Origin: an uncultured Paracoccaceae bacterium
GTDB lineage: Bacteria > Pseudomonadota > Alphaproteobacteria > Rhodobacterales > Rhodobacteraceae
Assembly: GCA_947493335.1 (NCBI GenBank)
Contig: CANLQO010000001.1
Coordinates: forward strand, 1,736,001 to 1,800,000
DNA: 64,000 nt
Direction of reading: 5' to 3'
Of this stretch, positions 45,422 to 54,108 are shown piece by piece; within the stretch, counting starts at the first letter, position 1, and the number at the start of each line of letters is the position of its first letter. Position numbers and translations under genes: made by a program. The notes under the pieces were generated by a model. It had not been told where the DNA came from, ran no database searches, and saw nothing but the letters and a program-made list of their open reading frames with translations.

Positions 45422-45496
45422 GCGGGCGTAGCTCAGGGGTAGAGCATAACCTTGCCAAGGTTAGGGTCGTGAGTTCGAATCTCATCGCCCGCTCCA
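45422..45496 (+). tRNA. tRNA-Gly (anticodon GCC)
   Basis: A 75-base cloverleaf. The acceptor stem GCGGGCG pairs with CGCCCGC, followed by discriminator T and encoded CCA. The D-arm is GCTC-AGGGGTA-GAGC. The anticodon stem-loop is CCTTGCCAAGG with GCC reading GGC (and GGU by wobble). The T-arm is GTGAG-TTCGAAT-CTCAT. All arms fold by eye. Confidence 0.97.
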
Positions 45497-45510
45497 ATTC
45501 GAAGCCAGCA

Positions 45511-45538
45511 AAAGGCCGCAACATCCGTTGCGGCCTTT
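45511..45538 (+). terminator. Terminator hairpin after tRNA-Gly
   Basis: AAAGGCCGCAAC-ATCC-GTTGCGGCCTTT is a perfect 12-pair stem 15 bases after the tRNA, ending in TTTGTGG. It can also serve the convergent malyl-CoA lyase gene. Confidence 0.85.
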
Positions 45539-45615
45539 GTGGTTTCCAGAGGGCCGATCGGCTGGTTGGGGACCGATCCGGTAGGGGCCACGACGACGCG
45601 GCCCCTGCCTTGCCC

Positions 45616-46593
45616 TTATCCGGCAGAGATTTGTTTGGCCTTTTCAACCAGCACCTCAGCCTGCCGGATTGAGGCGTAGTCGATCAGGCGGCCATCGAGA
45701 CTGACCGCACCTTTCCCGGCGGCTTCCGCCTCTGCCATCGCGGCAAGAATGCGTTGTGCCTTGTCGATCTCGGCGTCTGACGGGCTCATCACCTCATTGG
45801 CGAGTGCGATTTGGCTGGGGTGGATCGCCCATTTCCCTTCGCAGCCCAGAACAGCCGCCCGGTAGGCGGCCGCACGATAGCCATCAGGATCGGAAAAATC
45901 GCCAAATGGTCCGTCAATCGGGCGCAGCCCGTTGGCGCGCGCGGCGACAACCATGTTTGCAATCGCCGAATGCCACATGTCACCCCAATGCACCTGGCGC
46001 GACCCATCCGCTGCGGGATCTGTCAGAACCGCGTAGTTTTCATTCACGCCGCCAATCACCGTGGTACGCGCCCGCATGGAGGCGGCATAGTCCGCCACGC
46101 CAAAATGCAGGCTTTCATTCCGCTTGGAGGCGGCGGCGATTTCGTTGACATTCTGCATGCCCAAAGCGGTCTCGATGATGTGCTCAAAACCGATGCGTTT
46201 TTTGTAGCCCATCGCGTCTTCAATCTGGGTCACCATCATGTCCACGGCATAGACATCTGCGGCTGTCCCGACCTTGGGGATCATGATCAAATCAAGACGC
46301 TCGCCCGCCTGTTCGACCACGTCGACAACATCACGGTACATGTAGTGAGTGTCCAATCCGTTGATCCGAACAGACATGGATTTGTTACCCCAGTCGATGG
46401 TGTTGAGACCTTCGATGATGTTTTTGCGGGCCTGCACTTTTTCATCCGGCGCGACCGCATCTTCGAGGTCAAGGAAGATGACATCGACGTCAGATTGTGC
46501 AGCTTTTTCAAACATTTGCGGCTGGCTTCCCGGAACGGCAAGTTCCGAGCGATTGAGCCTGCCAGGGGCCTGCGTAACAGAGTGGAATGACAT
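45616..46593 (-). CDS. mcl: L-malyl-CoA/beta-methylmalyl-CoA lyase (HpcH/HpaI aldolase family)
   Basis: This 325-residue member of the CitE/HpcH aldolase superfamily cleaves malyl-CoA to acetyl-CoA and glyoxylate. The typical start is TQAPGRLNRSELAVPGSQPQMFEKA. The Mg/CoA region DVIFLDLEDAVAPDEK, VRINGLDTHYMYRDVVDVVE and IGFEHIIETALGMQNVNEI come next. LHFGVADYAASMRART and CEGKWAIHPSQIALAN follow. Length and motifs match alphaproteobacterial Mcl1. Malate-CoA ligase subunits are encoded divergently, 2-4 kb away, which supports the malyl-CoA assignment. The start at 46,593 is where family similarity begins. A LuxR-type regulator gene precedes it on the same strand. Confidence 0.9.
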   Translation of the reverse strand: MSFHSVTQAPGRLNRSELAVPGSQPQMFEKAAQSDVDVIFLDLEDAVAPDEKVQARKNIIEGLNTIDWGNKSMSVRINGLDTHYMYRDVVDVVEQAGERLDLIMIPKVGTAADVYAVDMMVTQIEDAMGYKKRIGFEHIIETALGMQNVNEIAAASKRNESLHFGVADYAASMRARTTVIGGVNENYAVLTDPAADGSRQVHWGDMWHSAIANMVVAARANGLRPIDGPFGDFSDPDGYRAAAYRAAVLGCEGKWAIHPSQIALANEVMSPSDAEIDKAQRILAAMAEAEAAGKGAVSLDGRLIDYASIRQAEVLVEKAKQISAG

Positions 46594-46670
46594 GAGAGAA
46601 CCTTTCTTCAAGACGTATTCTTGCGCGAGAGAAGTCACCCACGAAACATTATGTCAAGGAGGTTCTCGGT

Positions 46671-47363
46671 CTATCTGGGTATACCGTTGGTGTCGTCCCT
46701 CTCAAGCGCGAGGCGCGAGGAATAGAAGAACGCGATGGCCTGCGCACGGTTCTTGACACCGAGTTTTTCGTAAAGGTTCGAGAGGTGAAATTTGACCGTA
46801 TTGACGGTGATCTCCAGCTCTTTGGACAGCTCCCGATTGGTCAGCCCTTTGGACAGCGCCTGAAGCATCGCGCGTTCCTTGCGCGACAGCATCTGGATCG
46901 GGTCGCTTTGCAGGTTCCGCACGTCAATGAACGGGAAAACCATCTTGCCCTGTGCGACCTCCATGCAGGTCTCGAGCAAGGTTTCTGCCGGGCTGGACCG
47001 CGCGGCAAAGGCGGCAGCCCCGGCGGTCATCGCCAGACGCGGCAGATCGCCCGTTTCCTCGGCATAGACCACAATGCGCGGGGCGTTGTCCTGATCGCGC
47101 AAAACCTCGATCAGTTTTGCGCCGCCCAGCGCGGGCAAGTTCCAGTCGATGATGGCAACCTGCACCGGGACCCGCATGAAGGTGCCCAAAAACCCTTCTG
47201 CCGTGGCCGCGGTCGCCACCAAAGAGAATCGCGGATCGCGGTCGATCAACTCGGACAGGGCGGACAGAACCAGTGGATTGCTGTCCGCGAGGATGATGTC
47301 GATCGGACCCGTGATTTCGTTAACGCCCTGATTCAATTTCGTTAATCCCTGTAAACTACCCAT
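46671..47363 (-). CDS. LuxR/NarL-type response regulator next to serine-cycle genes
   Basis: A transcription factor with an N-terminal receiver-like domain (DIILADSNPLVLSALSELI, VAIIDWNLPALGG with the phospho-acceptor Asp). A C-terminal LuxR-type HTH follows (LSRKERAMLQALSKGLTNRELSKELEITVNTVKFHLSNLYEKLGVKNR region). I start at ATG 47,363 (230 residues); a GTG at 47,390 would add nine residues, and neither has a clear ribosome site. No sensor kinase is adjacent. It is co-directional with mcl and divergent from the aminotransferase operon, which makes it the likely local regulator. Repeated TACCCAT words surround its start and the intergenic space. Confidence 0.85.
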   Translation of the reverse strand: MGSLQGLTKLNQGVNEITGPIDIILADSNPLVLSALSELIDRDPRFSLVATAATAEGFLGTFMRVPVQVAIIDWNLPALGGAKLIEVLRDQDNAPRIVVYAEETGDLPRLAMTAGAAAFAARSSPAETLLETCMEVAQGKMVFPFIDVRNLQSDPIQMLSRKERAMLQALSKGLTNRELSKELEITVNTVKFHLSNLYEKLGVKNRAQAIAFFYSSRLALERDDTNGIPR

Positions 47364-47371
47364 TTGGGCAG
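47356..47371. promoter_or_regulatory. Putative NarL-type operator 1 (CTACCCATTTGGGCAG)
   Basis: An imperfect palindrome, CTACCCA-TT-TGGGCAG, overlaps the regulator's probable start. TACCCAT fits the NarL-family heptamer TACYYMT. It is a candidate autoregulatory site. Inference. Confidence 0.45.
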
Positions 47372-47406
47372 TGCGATTTTCGGTATACACCAGTATTCTT
47401 ATACCT

Positions 47407-47430
47407 ATGGGTAGGAAAATTACTACCCAT
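47407..47430. promoter_or_regulatory. Putative NarL-type operator 2 (inverted ATGGGTAG/CTACCCAT)
   Basis: ATGGGTAG (47,407-47,414) and CTACCCAT (47,423-47,430) are perfect inverted arms around eight AT-rich bases. They lie between the divergent regulator and aminotransferase genes. Each arm contains the heptamer TACCCAT also found in operator 1. They probably bind the adjacent LuxR-type regulator. Confidence 0.55.
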
Positions 47431-47535
47431 TTAGATTACCATAAGTAGGACCTTGGAGTGTTTCCTTTCCCCCTGACGCATTTATCTATCACTCAAGGGT
47501 AAGAACCCGAAACAAAATTACAGCACGGGGAAGCC

Positions 47536-48783
47536 ATGACAGACCAAACGCTTTTTGATCAGCTGAACATTCCGAACACAATTGCAGCGGGTCCGGGGCC
47601 GGGAAACACCGATGCGCGGGTGTTGGCCCGCTATGCCGGGGCGGGTCTGGCCGATCACATGCACCCGGATGTTCTGCGGGGCATGATCGAGTGCAAGCAG
47701 ATGCTGCGCGCGGTGATGGGCACACAGAACGTCCACACCTTTGGTGTCGCAGGCACCGGTTGGAGCGGTCTGGACATGATGTTTTCGGCCGTAATGCCTG
47801 GCGACAAGGTGGTCATGTTCGTCAACGGCACATTCTCGGGCATTGATGGGCTGACGGTCCGCATGAAGGCGGCGACGGCAGAAGAGCTTGCCGCCAATCC
47901 GCTTGATCCCCAGACGGCGAATGTCGTCATCATCGACGTTCCGCACGGTGAAAGCGTGACCGGAGACGTGGTTGATGCCGCCCTCGCCGCCCATAAGCCA
48001 AAATGGGCCGCCATGGCGCATTGGGAAACCGGCTCTGGCCGCGTCAATGACATTGCCGGGTTCAGTGCCGCCTGCGAAAAGCACGGTGCGATGGGGCTTG
48101 TTGACGCCGTGTCGAGCCTTGGGGTCGGTGACTTCCGGATTGATGACTTTCCCGGTGTGCATGGCTGGGCCTCCTGCCCGCAAAAGGGCATTTGCTGTTT
48201 GCCCCTGACCTATGCGCCGGTGTCGTTCACTGACACTTACATTGAAACGCTGCGGTCGACTGGCACGCGCACCTTCTGCCATCATCCGATCCTCGAAGCG
48301 CGGCACTGGGGCATCATTGATGGCCAGGATGTCGAGAAAGGCACCTATCACCGGACCCATTCGGCCTATGCGGTATCCGCGTTTCACGAAGCGCTGCGGA
48401 TTTGTCTGCAGCAGACGATCGCGCAACGTGCCGCCGACTACACCTATCATGAGGCCGCCCTGCGCCGCGCGATTGAGGCGATGGGCTGCGAAGTGACATC
48501 GAACATGCCGTCGCTGGTTGTGTTCAATCTGCCGGGCGATCTGGCCGGGCGCGAGATGGAATTGGTCCAGCACTGCCGGGCGCAGAATTTCGGGATCTGG
48601 CCCACATTGTCAGAGCCTGTTCAGGTGCGCATCGGCATCCTGAACCTGCTGACAGAAGCCGCAATTACCGACATCGTAAATCGCTTTGCCGAAGCCCTGC
48701 GCGCCCATGGTGCAAAGGTGGATCAGGCAGACATCGACGCTGTGTTGCGCGGTCATTACGACGCCGCCATCGCCGCTGAATAA
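47536..48783 (+). CDS. sgaA: Serine--glyoxylate aminotransferase
   Basis: A PLP-dependent class V aminotransferase of 415 residues. It converts serine and glyoxylate to hydroxypyruvate and glycine in the serine cycle. Visible features are GPGPGNTDARVLARYAG at the N-terminus, GTGWSGLDMMFSAVMPGDK and AHWETGSGRV. LVDAVSSLGVGDFRIDDF leads to the PLP lysine in ASCPQKGICC. It is the first gene of a plus-strand operon with mtkA, mtkB, hprA and glyA, so product and use of hydroxypyruvate are encoded together. Confidence 0.93.
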   Translation: MTDQTLFDQLNIPNTIAAGPGPGNTDARVLARYAGAGLADHMHPDVLRGMIECKQMLRAVMGTQNVHTFGVAGTGWSGLDMMFSAVMPGDKVVMFVNGTFSGIDGLTVRMKAATAEELAANPLDPQTANVVIIDVPHGESVTGDVVDAALAAHKPKWAAMAHWETGSGRVNDIAGFSAACEKHGAMGLVDAVSSLGVGDFRIDDFPGVHGWASCPQKGICCLPLTYAPVSFTDTYIETLRSTGTRTFCHHPILEARHWGIIDGQDVEKGTYHRTHSAYAVSAFHEALRICLQQTIAQRAADYTYHEAALRRAIEAMGCEVTSNMPSLVVFNLPGDLAGREMELVQHCRAQNFGIWPTLSEPVQVRIGILNLLTEAAITDIVNRFAEALRAHGAKVDQADIDAVLRGHYDAAIAAE

Positions 48784-48795
48784 GGGAGGACGACC

Positions 48796-49995
48796 ATGGA
48801 TATCCATGAATATCAGGCGAAAGAGGTATTGGCGGGATTTGGCGTTGCCGTGCCGACAGGGGCGCTGGCCTACAGCCCAGAGCAGGCGGCATACCGCGCC
48901 CGCGAACTGGGCGGAGAGCGCTGGGTCGTCAAGGCACAGGTCCATGCGGGCGGTCGCGGCAAAGCCGGTGGCGTCAAGGTCTGTACCAGTGACAGCGAAA
49001 TCAATGACGTTTGCGAGACAATGTTCGGGATGAAGCTGGTCACACATCAGACCGGTCCAGAGGGCAAGGGCGTCTACCGTGTCTATGTCGAAGCCGCCGT
49101 GCCCATCGCCCGCGAAATTTATCTGGGCTTCGTTCTGGACCGCACGACACAACGCGTGATGATCGTGGCCTCGGCCGAAGGTGGGATGGAGATCGAAGAA
49201 ATCTCGGCTGAGAAGCCCGAAAGCATTGTCCGCGCCGAAGTCGAACCCGCCGTGGGTCTGCGCGAATTTCAGTGCCGCCAGATCGCCTTTAAGCTGGGGA
49301 TTGAACCGGGGCTAACCCAGCAATTGGTGCGCACACTGCAAGGGGCCTATCGCGCCTTTACCGAACTTGACGCCACCATGGTCGAAATCAACCCGCTGGT
49401 CGTCACAGATGACAATCGGATCATCGCGCTTGATGCCAAGATGACCTTTGATGACAACGCGCTTTTCCGGCATCCGCAGATCGCAGAATTGCGTGACAAA
49501 AGCCAGGAAGATCCGCGCGAAAGCCGGGCTGCGGATCGCGGGCTAAGCTATGTTGGTCTGGACGGCAACATCGGCTGCATCGTGAACGGTGCCGGACTGG
49601 CGATGGCCACGATGGACACGATCAAGCTGGCCGGTGGGGAGCCCGCCAACTTTCTTGACATTGGTGGCGGTGCCACGCCGGAACGGGTCGCCAAGGCCTT
49701 TCGGCTCGTGCTGTCGGACAAGAACGTGCAGGCCATCCTTGTGAACATCTTTGCCGGGATCAACCGCTGCGACTGGGTCGCAGAGGGTGTGGTTCAGGCG
49801 CTCAAAGAGGTCGAGGTTGAGGTGCCGGTCATCGTGCGACTGGCCGGGACCAATGTGGAGGAAGGCCAGAAAATTCTGGCCAAATCGGGTCTGCCGATTA
49901 TCCGCGCAAGAACGTTGAACGAAGCAGCTGAAAGAGCCGTCGGAGCATGGAGAAACGACCTCTCTCAAGGCGTCACAGTGAGGGCCGTATCATGA
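48796..49995 (+). CDS. mtkA: Malate--CoA ligase subunit beta
   Basis: A 399-residue ATP-grasp subunit similar to succinyl-CoA synthetase beta. It begins [22 protein letters not shown], then [29 protein letters not shown](T) and [17 protein letters not shown] follow, and [18 protein letters not shown] and [19 protein letters not shown] close the second half. Sequence alone does not separate malate thiokinase from SucC. The context (sgaA upstream, hydroxypyruvate reductase and glyA downstream, malyl-CoA lyase nearby) indicates malate activation for the serine cycle. It overlaps mtkB by four bases. Confidence 0.9.
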   Translation: MDIHEYQAKEVLAGFGVAVPTGALAYSPEQAAYRARELGGERWVVKAQVHAGGRGKAGGVKVCTSDSEINDVCETMFGMKLVTHQTGPEGKGVYRVYVEAAVPIAREIYLGFVLDRTTQRVMIVASAEGGMEIEEISAEKPESIVRAEVEPAVGLREFQCRQIAFKLGIEPGLTQQLVRTLQGAYRAFTELDATMVEINPLVVTDDNRIIALDAKMTFDDNALFRHPQIAELRDKSQEDPRESRAADRGLSYVGLDGNIGCIVNGAGLAMATMDTIKLAGGEPANFLDIGGGATPERVAKAFRLVLSDKNVQAILVNIFAGINRCDWVAEGVVQALKEVEVEVPVIVRLAGTNVEEGQKILAKSGLPIIRARTLNEAAERAVGAWRNDLSQGVTVRAVS

Positions 49996-50879
49996 GCATT
50001 CTTCTCGAAAAAGAGACCCCCGTCATCGTGCAGGGGATCACCGGTAAAATGGCGCGGTTTCACACCAAGGATATGCTGGATTATGGCACCAATGTCGTCG
50101 GTGGTGTCGTGCCCGGCAAGGGTGGCGAAACGGTTGACGGCTTGCCGGTCTTTGACACCGTGGAAGAGGCCGTCGCCGCCACAGGTGCAGAGGCATCGCT
50201 GGTCTTTGTGCCCCCCCCTTTCGCGGCCGACAGCATCATGGAAGCCGCTGATGCGGGCATCAAATATTGCGTCTGCATCACCGACGGCATCCCGGCACAG
50301 GATATGATCCGGGTAAAGCGCTACATGTATCGCTATCCCAAAGAACGCCGCATGGTCCTGACCGGGCCGAATTGCGCAGGCACCATCAGCCCCGGCAAGG
50401 CGCTTTTGGGTATCATGCCCGGCCATATCTACCTGAAGGGCCATGTGGGCATCGTAGGCCGGTCCGGCACATTGGGCTATGAGGCCGCCAGCCAGTTGAA
50501 AGAGCGTGGGATCGGCGTTTCGACCTCTGTCGGGATCGGCGGCGATCCGATCAATGGCTCATCCTTCAAAGACATCCTTGCGCGGTTTGAAGAGGACGAC
50601 GACACCCATGTCATCGCCCTGATCGGAGAGATCGGCGGCCCACAAGAGGCGGAAGCCGCCGAATACATCCGCGATCACGTGACCAAGCCGGTGGTGGCCT
50701 ATGTCGCGGGTCTGACGGCCCCGAAAGGCCGCACCATGGGGCATGCCGGTGCGATCATTTCTGCCTTTGGGGAAAGCGCATCGGAAAAGGTCGAAATCCT
50801 GTCGGCAGCAGGCGTCACCGTTGCGGAAAACCCCGCCGTGATCGGTGAAACCATCGCCAAAGTGATGGAGGTCGCGTGA
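49992..50879 (+). CDS. mtkB: Malate--CoA ligase subunit alpha
   Basis: A 295-residue SucD-like subunit with the CoA-binding Rossmann domain ([39 protein letters not shown]). [21 protein letters not shown] follows, and the phosphohistidine region is [22 protein letters not shown]. With MtkA it activates malate to malyl-CoA, the substrate of the lyase encoded at 45,616-46,593. Its start lies in an ATGA overlap with mtkA. The stop overlaps the hprA start (TGATG), which keeps the operon coupled. Confidence 0.9.
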   Translation: MSILLEKETPVIVQGITGKMARFHTKDMLDYGTNVVGGVVPGKGGETVDGLPVFDTVEEAVAATGAEASLVFVPPPFAADSIMEAADAGIKYCVCITDGIPAQDMIRVKRYMYRYPKERRMVLTGPNCAGTISPGKALLGIMPGHIYLKGHVGIVGRSGTLGYEAASQLKERGIGVSTSVGIGGDPINGSSFKDILARFEEDDDTHVIALIGEIGGPQEAEAAEYIRDHVTKPVVAYVAGLTAPKGRTMGHAGAIISAFGESASEKVEILSAAGVTVAENPAVIGETIAKVMEVA

Positions 50880-51850
50880 TGGCCCGCCCAAGTGTGCTGA
50901 TAACCCGCCGCTGGCCGGATGCTGTCGAACAGCAGCTGGCGCAGACTTATGACGTGGCATTCAATCGCGCGGACAGACCGCTGACATCGGGTGAGTTTCG
51001 CGAGGCGATCCAGCGTTATGACGCTGTGTTGCCGACCGTGACGGACAAGATCGGGCCAGAGGCGCTGGACGTCAAAAAGCCGCAAACGAAGATCCTTGCG
51101 AACTACGGGGTCGGCTACACCCATATTGATGTCGAACGGGCCAAGACCCACGGCATTGCGATCACCAACACACCGGATGTCCTGTCCGAATGCACCGCCG
51201 ATCTGGCCATGACGCTCATGCTGATGGTGGCCCGCCGCGCAGGCGACGGAGAGCGGGAGTTGCGCGCAGGCAATTGGAGCGGTTGGCGCCCTACGCATCT
51301 GGTGGGCACAAAGGTGTCGGGCAAGACGCTTGGCATTATCGGCTTCGGGCGCATTGGTCAGGAAATGGCCAAACGCGCACACTTTGGCTTTGGCATGAAG
51401 ATCGTCGTGCAAAACCGCTCTGCCGTGAAACCAGAAATATTGGCGAGATATGGGGCCGTTCAGGTCCCCACGATCGAAGACCTTCTGCCGCAATCAGACT
51501 TTGTCTCGTTGCATTGTCCCGGTGGCGCGGAGAACGCCAAGATGATCAACAGCCGCCGCCTTGATCTGATGAAAGAGGATGCGTTTTTGATCAACACCGC
51601 GCGCGGCGAAGTGGTGGACGAAGCGGCCCTTGCACAGGCGCTGATGTTCGACACCATTGGCGGTGCGGCACTCGACGTCTTTGAACGTGAGCCGCAGGTC
51701 AATCCGATGTTGGCGCAATGCGACAATCTGGTGATGCTGCCACACCTCGGCAGCGCCACACGCGAAGCGCGGCAAGCCATGGGCTTTCGCGTGCTCGACA
51801 ACCTGAACGACTTTTTCGAGGGCAAGGCCCCGCGCGACCGCGTCGCCTGA
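50879..51850 (+). CDS. hprA: Hydroxypyruvate reductase (D-2-hydroxyacid dehydrogenase)
   Basis: A 323-residue NAD(P)H-dependent dehydrogenase that makes D-glycerate from hydroxypyruvate. The substrate loop is [20 protein letters not shown], and the nucleotide motif is [17 protein letters not shown]. The catalytic Arg lies in [13 protein letters not shown], the Glu in ALDVFEREP and the His in [12 protein letters not shown]. Other members of this family reduce glyoxylate or phosphoglycerate; operon context favours hydroxypyruvate. ATG 50,879 has GGAGG seven bases upstream; a GTG three bases earlier is possible. Confidence 0.9.
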   Translation: MARPSVLITRRWPDAVEQQLAQTYDVAFNRADRPLTSGEFREAIQRYDAVLPTVTDKIGPEALDVKKPQTKILANYGVGYTHIDVERAKTHGIAITNTPDVLSECTADLAMTLMLMVARRAGDGERELRAGNWSGWRPTHLVGTKVSGKTLGIIGFGRIGQEMAKRAHFGFGMKIVVQNRSAVKPEILARYGAVQVPTIEDLLPQSDFVSLHCPGGAENAKMINSRRLDLMKEDAFLINTARGEVVDEAALAQALMFDTIGGAALDVFEREPQVNPMLAQCDNLVMLPHLGSATREARQAMGFRVLDNLNDFFEGKAPRDRVA

Positions 51851-51864
51851 ACGGAGAAACCAAC

Positions 51865-53163
51865 ATGAATGCACCCCACCGCACAACCGGCTTTTTCACA
51901 TCTGATCTGGCCGATACCGATCCGGCGATTGCGGCGGCCATCACCCGCGAAATGGGCCGCCAGCGCGACGAGATTGAGCTGATCGCATCGGAAAATATCG
52001 TTTCTCAGGCCGTCCTTCAGGCGCAAGGCTCTGTGATGACGAATAAATACGCCGAAGGGTATCCCGGGCGGCGGTACTACGGCGGCTGTCAGTTTGTCGA
52101 TGAAGCCGAAGAGCTGGCCATCGCCCGCGCCTGCGAATTGTTTGGATGTGATTTTGCCAATGTGCAGCCCAACTCCGGCTCTCAGGCAAATCAGGGCGTG
52201 TTTCAGGCCCTGCTGCAACCCGGTGACACGATCCTTGGGATGTCGCTGGACGCGGGCGGCCATCTGACACACGGCGCAGCCCCGAACCAGTCGGGCAAGT
52301 GGTTTAACGCGATCCATTATGGCGTGTGCGAAGACACATTGGATGTTGATTACGATCAGGTTGAGGCGCTGGCGCTGGAACATCGGCCCAAGATGATCAT
52401 CGCAGGTGGTTCAGCCATTCCGCGCCAGTTGGACTTTGCGCGGTTCCGGGCGATTGCGGACAAGGTCGGCGCGTTTGTACTTGCGGACGTGGCGCATTTT
52501 GCCGGCCTGATTGCGGCGGGCGTCTACCCCTCGCCGTTTCCGCATGTGCATGTGGCGACCACGACGACCCACAAGACGTTGCGAGGACCGCGCGGTGGCA
52601 TGATCCTGACGCAGGACGCGGCACTGGCGAAGAAATTCAACTCTGCCATCTTCCCCGGCATTCAGGGCGGGCCCCTGATGCATGTGATCGCCGCAAAGGC
52701 CGTCGCATTCGGAGAGGCTTTGCAGCCATCTTTCGTCGATTACCAAAAGCAGGTGATCCGGAACGCACAAGCCCTATCGGCCGCATTATGCGACGGCGGG
52801 CTAAGCGTTGTGACCGGTGGGACCGACACCCATGTGATGCTGGTTGATTTGCGGCCCAAAGGGGTGAAAGGCAACACCGCCGAGGCGGCGCTTGGCCGGG
52901 CGCACATCACTTGCAACAAGAACGGCATCCCGTTTGACACCGAAAAGCCGACGATCACTTCGGGCTTGCGTCTAGGCTCACCTGCGGCGACGACGCGCGG
53001 GTTCACCGAGACGGAGTTTTCGCAGGTGGGCAAATGGATTGTCGAGGTTGTGGAGGGCGTCGCGGCCAATGACGGCCAGCCCAATCCTGCGGTCGAAAAT
53101 CGCATCCGCGAAGAGGTCACCACCCTTTGCGCGAAGTTCCCGATTTACGAAGCTGCGGTCTGA
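51865..53163 (+). CDS. glyA: Serine hydroxymethyltransferase
   Basis: A 432-residue PLP enzyme that interconverts glycine plus methylene-THF with serine. It has [39 protein letters not shown] near the N-terminus. [40 protein letters not shown] and the PLP lysine in [16 protein letters not shown] follow. In this operon it feeds C1 units into serine for SgaA. The gene starts 14 bases after hprA. A housekeeping glyA elsewhere in the genome is likely but cannot be seen here. Confidence 0.96.
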   Translation: MNAPHRTTGFFTSDLADTDPAIAAAITREMGRQRDEIELIASENIVSQAVLQAQGSVMTNKYAEGYPGRRYYGGCQFVDEAEELAIARACELFGCDFANVQPNSGSQANQGVFQALLQPGDTILGMSLDAGGHLTHGAAPNQSGKWFNAIHYGVCEDTLDVDYDQVEALALEHRPKMIIAGGSAIPRQLDFARFRAIADKVGAFVLADVAHFAGLIAAGVYPSPFPHVHVATTTTHKTLRGPRGGMILTQDAALAKKFNSAIFPGIQGGPLMHVIAAKAVAFGEALQPSFVDYQKQVIRNAQALSAALCDGGLSVVTGGTDTHVMLVDLRPKGVKGNTAEAALGRAHITCNKNGIPFDTEKPTITSGLRLGSPAATTRGFTETEFSQVGKWIVEVVEGVAANDGQPNPAVENRIREEVTTLCAKFPIYEAAV

Positions 53164-53291
53164 TTACCGACAGGCGCCAGGACCGCGCCCACAATTTAGT
53201 TGCGACGGCGTCCTGCACGCTTTTCGGCCTTAGGGGCAATGTTGACTACAACGGGCTGGCCGGGTTCCGAACGGCCTTGCGGGCCGGGACA

Positions 53292-53321
53292 GAAACAGGG
53301 GGACTTTCATCCTCCTGTTTC
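53292..53321. terminator. Bidirectional terminator between serine-cycle operon and convergent gene
   Basis: GAAACAGG and CCTGTTTC (53,292-53,299 and 53,314-53,321) form a stem extended inward by GGA/TCC. It is followed by a T-rich stretch. It lies between two convergent genes, so it can end both transcripts. Confidence 0.7.
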
Positions 53322-53338
53322 CGGCGTTTTGCTTTTGC

Positions 53339-53971
53339 TCAGTTCGCCAACTCTGAAGGCACGAACAACGCAACTTGCCGAGAGACGCAGGTGTTCGGTC
53401 CGCCCTCTCCGTCTGATTTGGCCGTCTCGGGGTAATGTGGCGGCACGCTTTCAAGGGTGCAGCCGCCGCGGAAGCTTGACAGCATGTCAGCAGCCAACTC
53501 GGGGATGAGCGGCCCATGATCATGGATCACCAGATGGTATTCAGCGGTCTCAGGTGACACCAGATCGGTGTCAAAAAGGTTGGTGGGCACAGGGCCTGCT
53601 GGCAGATGGGCCGAAACCTCAATCATGCCGCTTGCGGGAACAACGGTGCCGCCACCATTGACCGCGACGGTTTCCATTTCGACCATGCCCATGGCCTCAA
53701 CCGGGGTGCAGGGGTTCTTTTCACAAAGATGCGGGTTTTGTAGGGCCACGAACCAGATTGTCACCGCGTGCCCCGGCGTCAAACCCTTGGAACTGAGGTG
53801 CATGGACGCGCCAAAGGGCCCGGTTTCCAACAGCGCACGGGTGCCGTCGACCGGACCCGGCGTCTGCCCGCTGGCCGGTGTCCAGGACATCGGCATCGTG
53901 CGTGTCTCTGCGGTCGCAGTCGTTGCCGCGGCGAGGAACAGAAGTGGCAGGAATGGTTTAAAGATATGCAT
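53339..53971 (-). CDS. Secreted protein of unknown function, paralogue A
   Basis: A 210-residue protein with a clear signal peptide (FLPLLFLAAATTATAETR). The mature domain contains MSWTPASGQTPGPVDGT, GPFGASMHLSSKGLTPGHAVTIWFV, CEKNPCTPVEAM and SPETAEYHLVIHDHGPL. FRGGCTLESVPPHYPET is near the end. I do not recognise a characterised family. Cysteines in CEKNPC, GGCT and NTC could form disulfides. It is closely similar to the product of 55,448-56,104, with a CadC-like regulator gene in between. The HDHG motif might bind metal; that is speculation. Confidence 0.82.
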   Translation of the reverse strand: MHIFKPFLPLLFLAAATTATAETRTMPMSWTPASGQTPGPVDGTRALLETGPFGASMHLSSKGLTPGHAVTIWFVALQNPHLCEKNPCTPVEAMGMVEMETVAVNGGGTVVPASGMIEVSAHLPAGPVPTNLFDTDLVSPETAEYHLVIHDHGPLIPELAADMLSSFRGGCTLESVPPHYPETAKSDGEGGPNTCVSRQVALFVPSELAN

Positions 53972-54108
53972 GTTATGGCTCCTTTTGCGTGACCGCGCTT
54001 TGCGCATTTTGGCAAGCCAGCGGTTTCAAGTGCCATGATCGAAGCTGTTCAGACGGCAATTCACCTAATGAAGAAAGGTGAAATCGCGCGAAATCTTGTG
54101 AAGCAGGG

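Noticed and set aside
45408-45647. Minus-strand open frame across the tRNA-Gly
   Set aside because: It is the complement of a tRNA and its terminator; this kind of frame (MRFELTTLTLARLCS) is a well-known false gene.
47518-48573. 351-codon minus-strand frame opposite sgaA
   Set aside because: It is a shadow of a clear PLP aminotransferase, with no motifs of its own.
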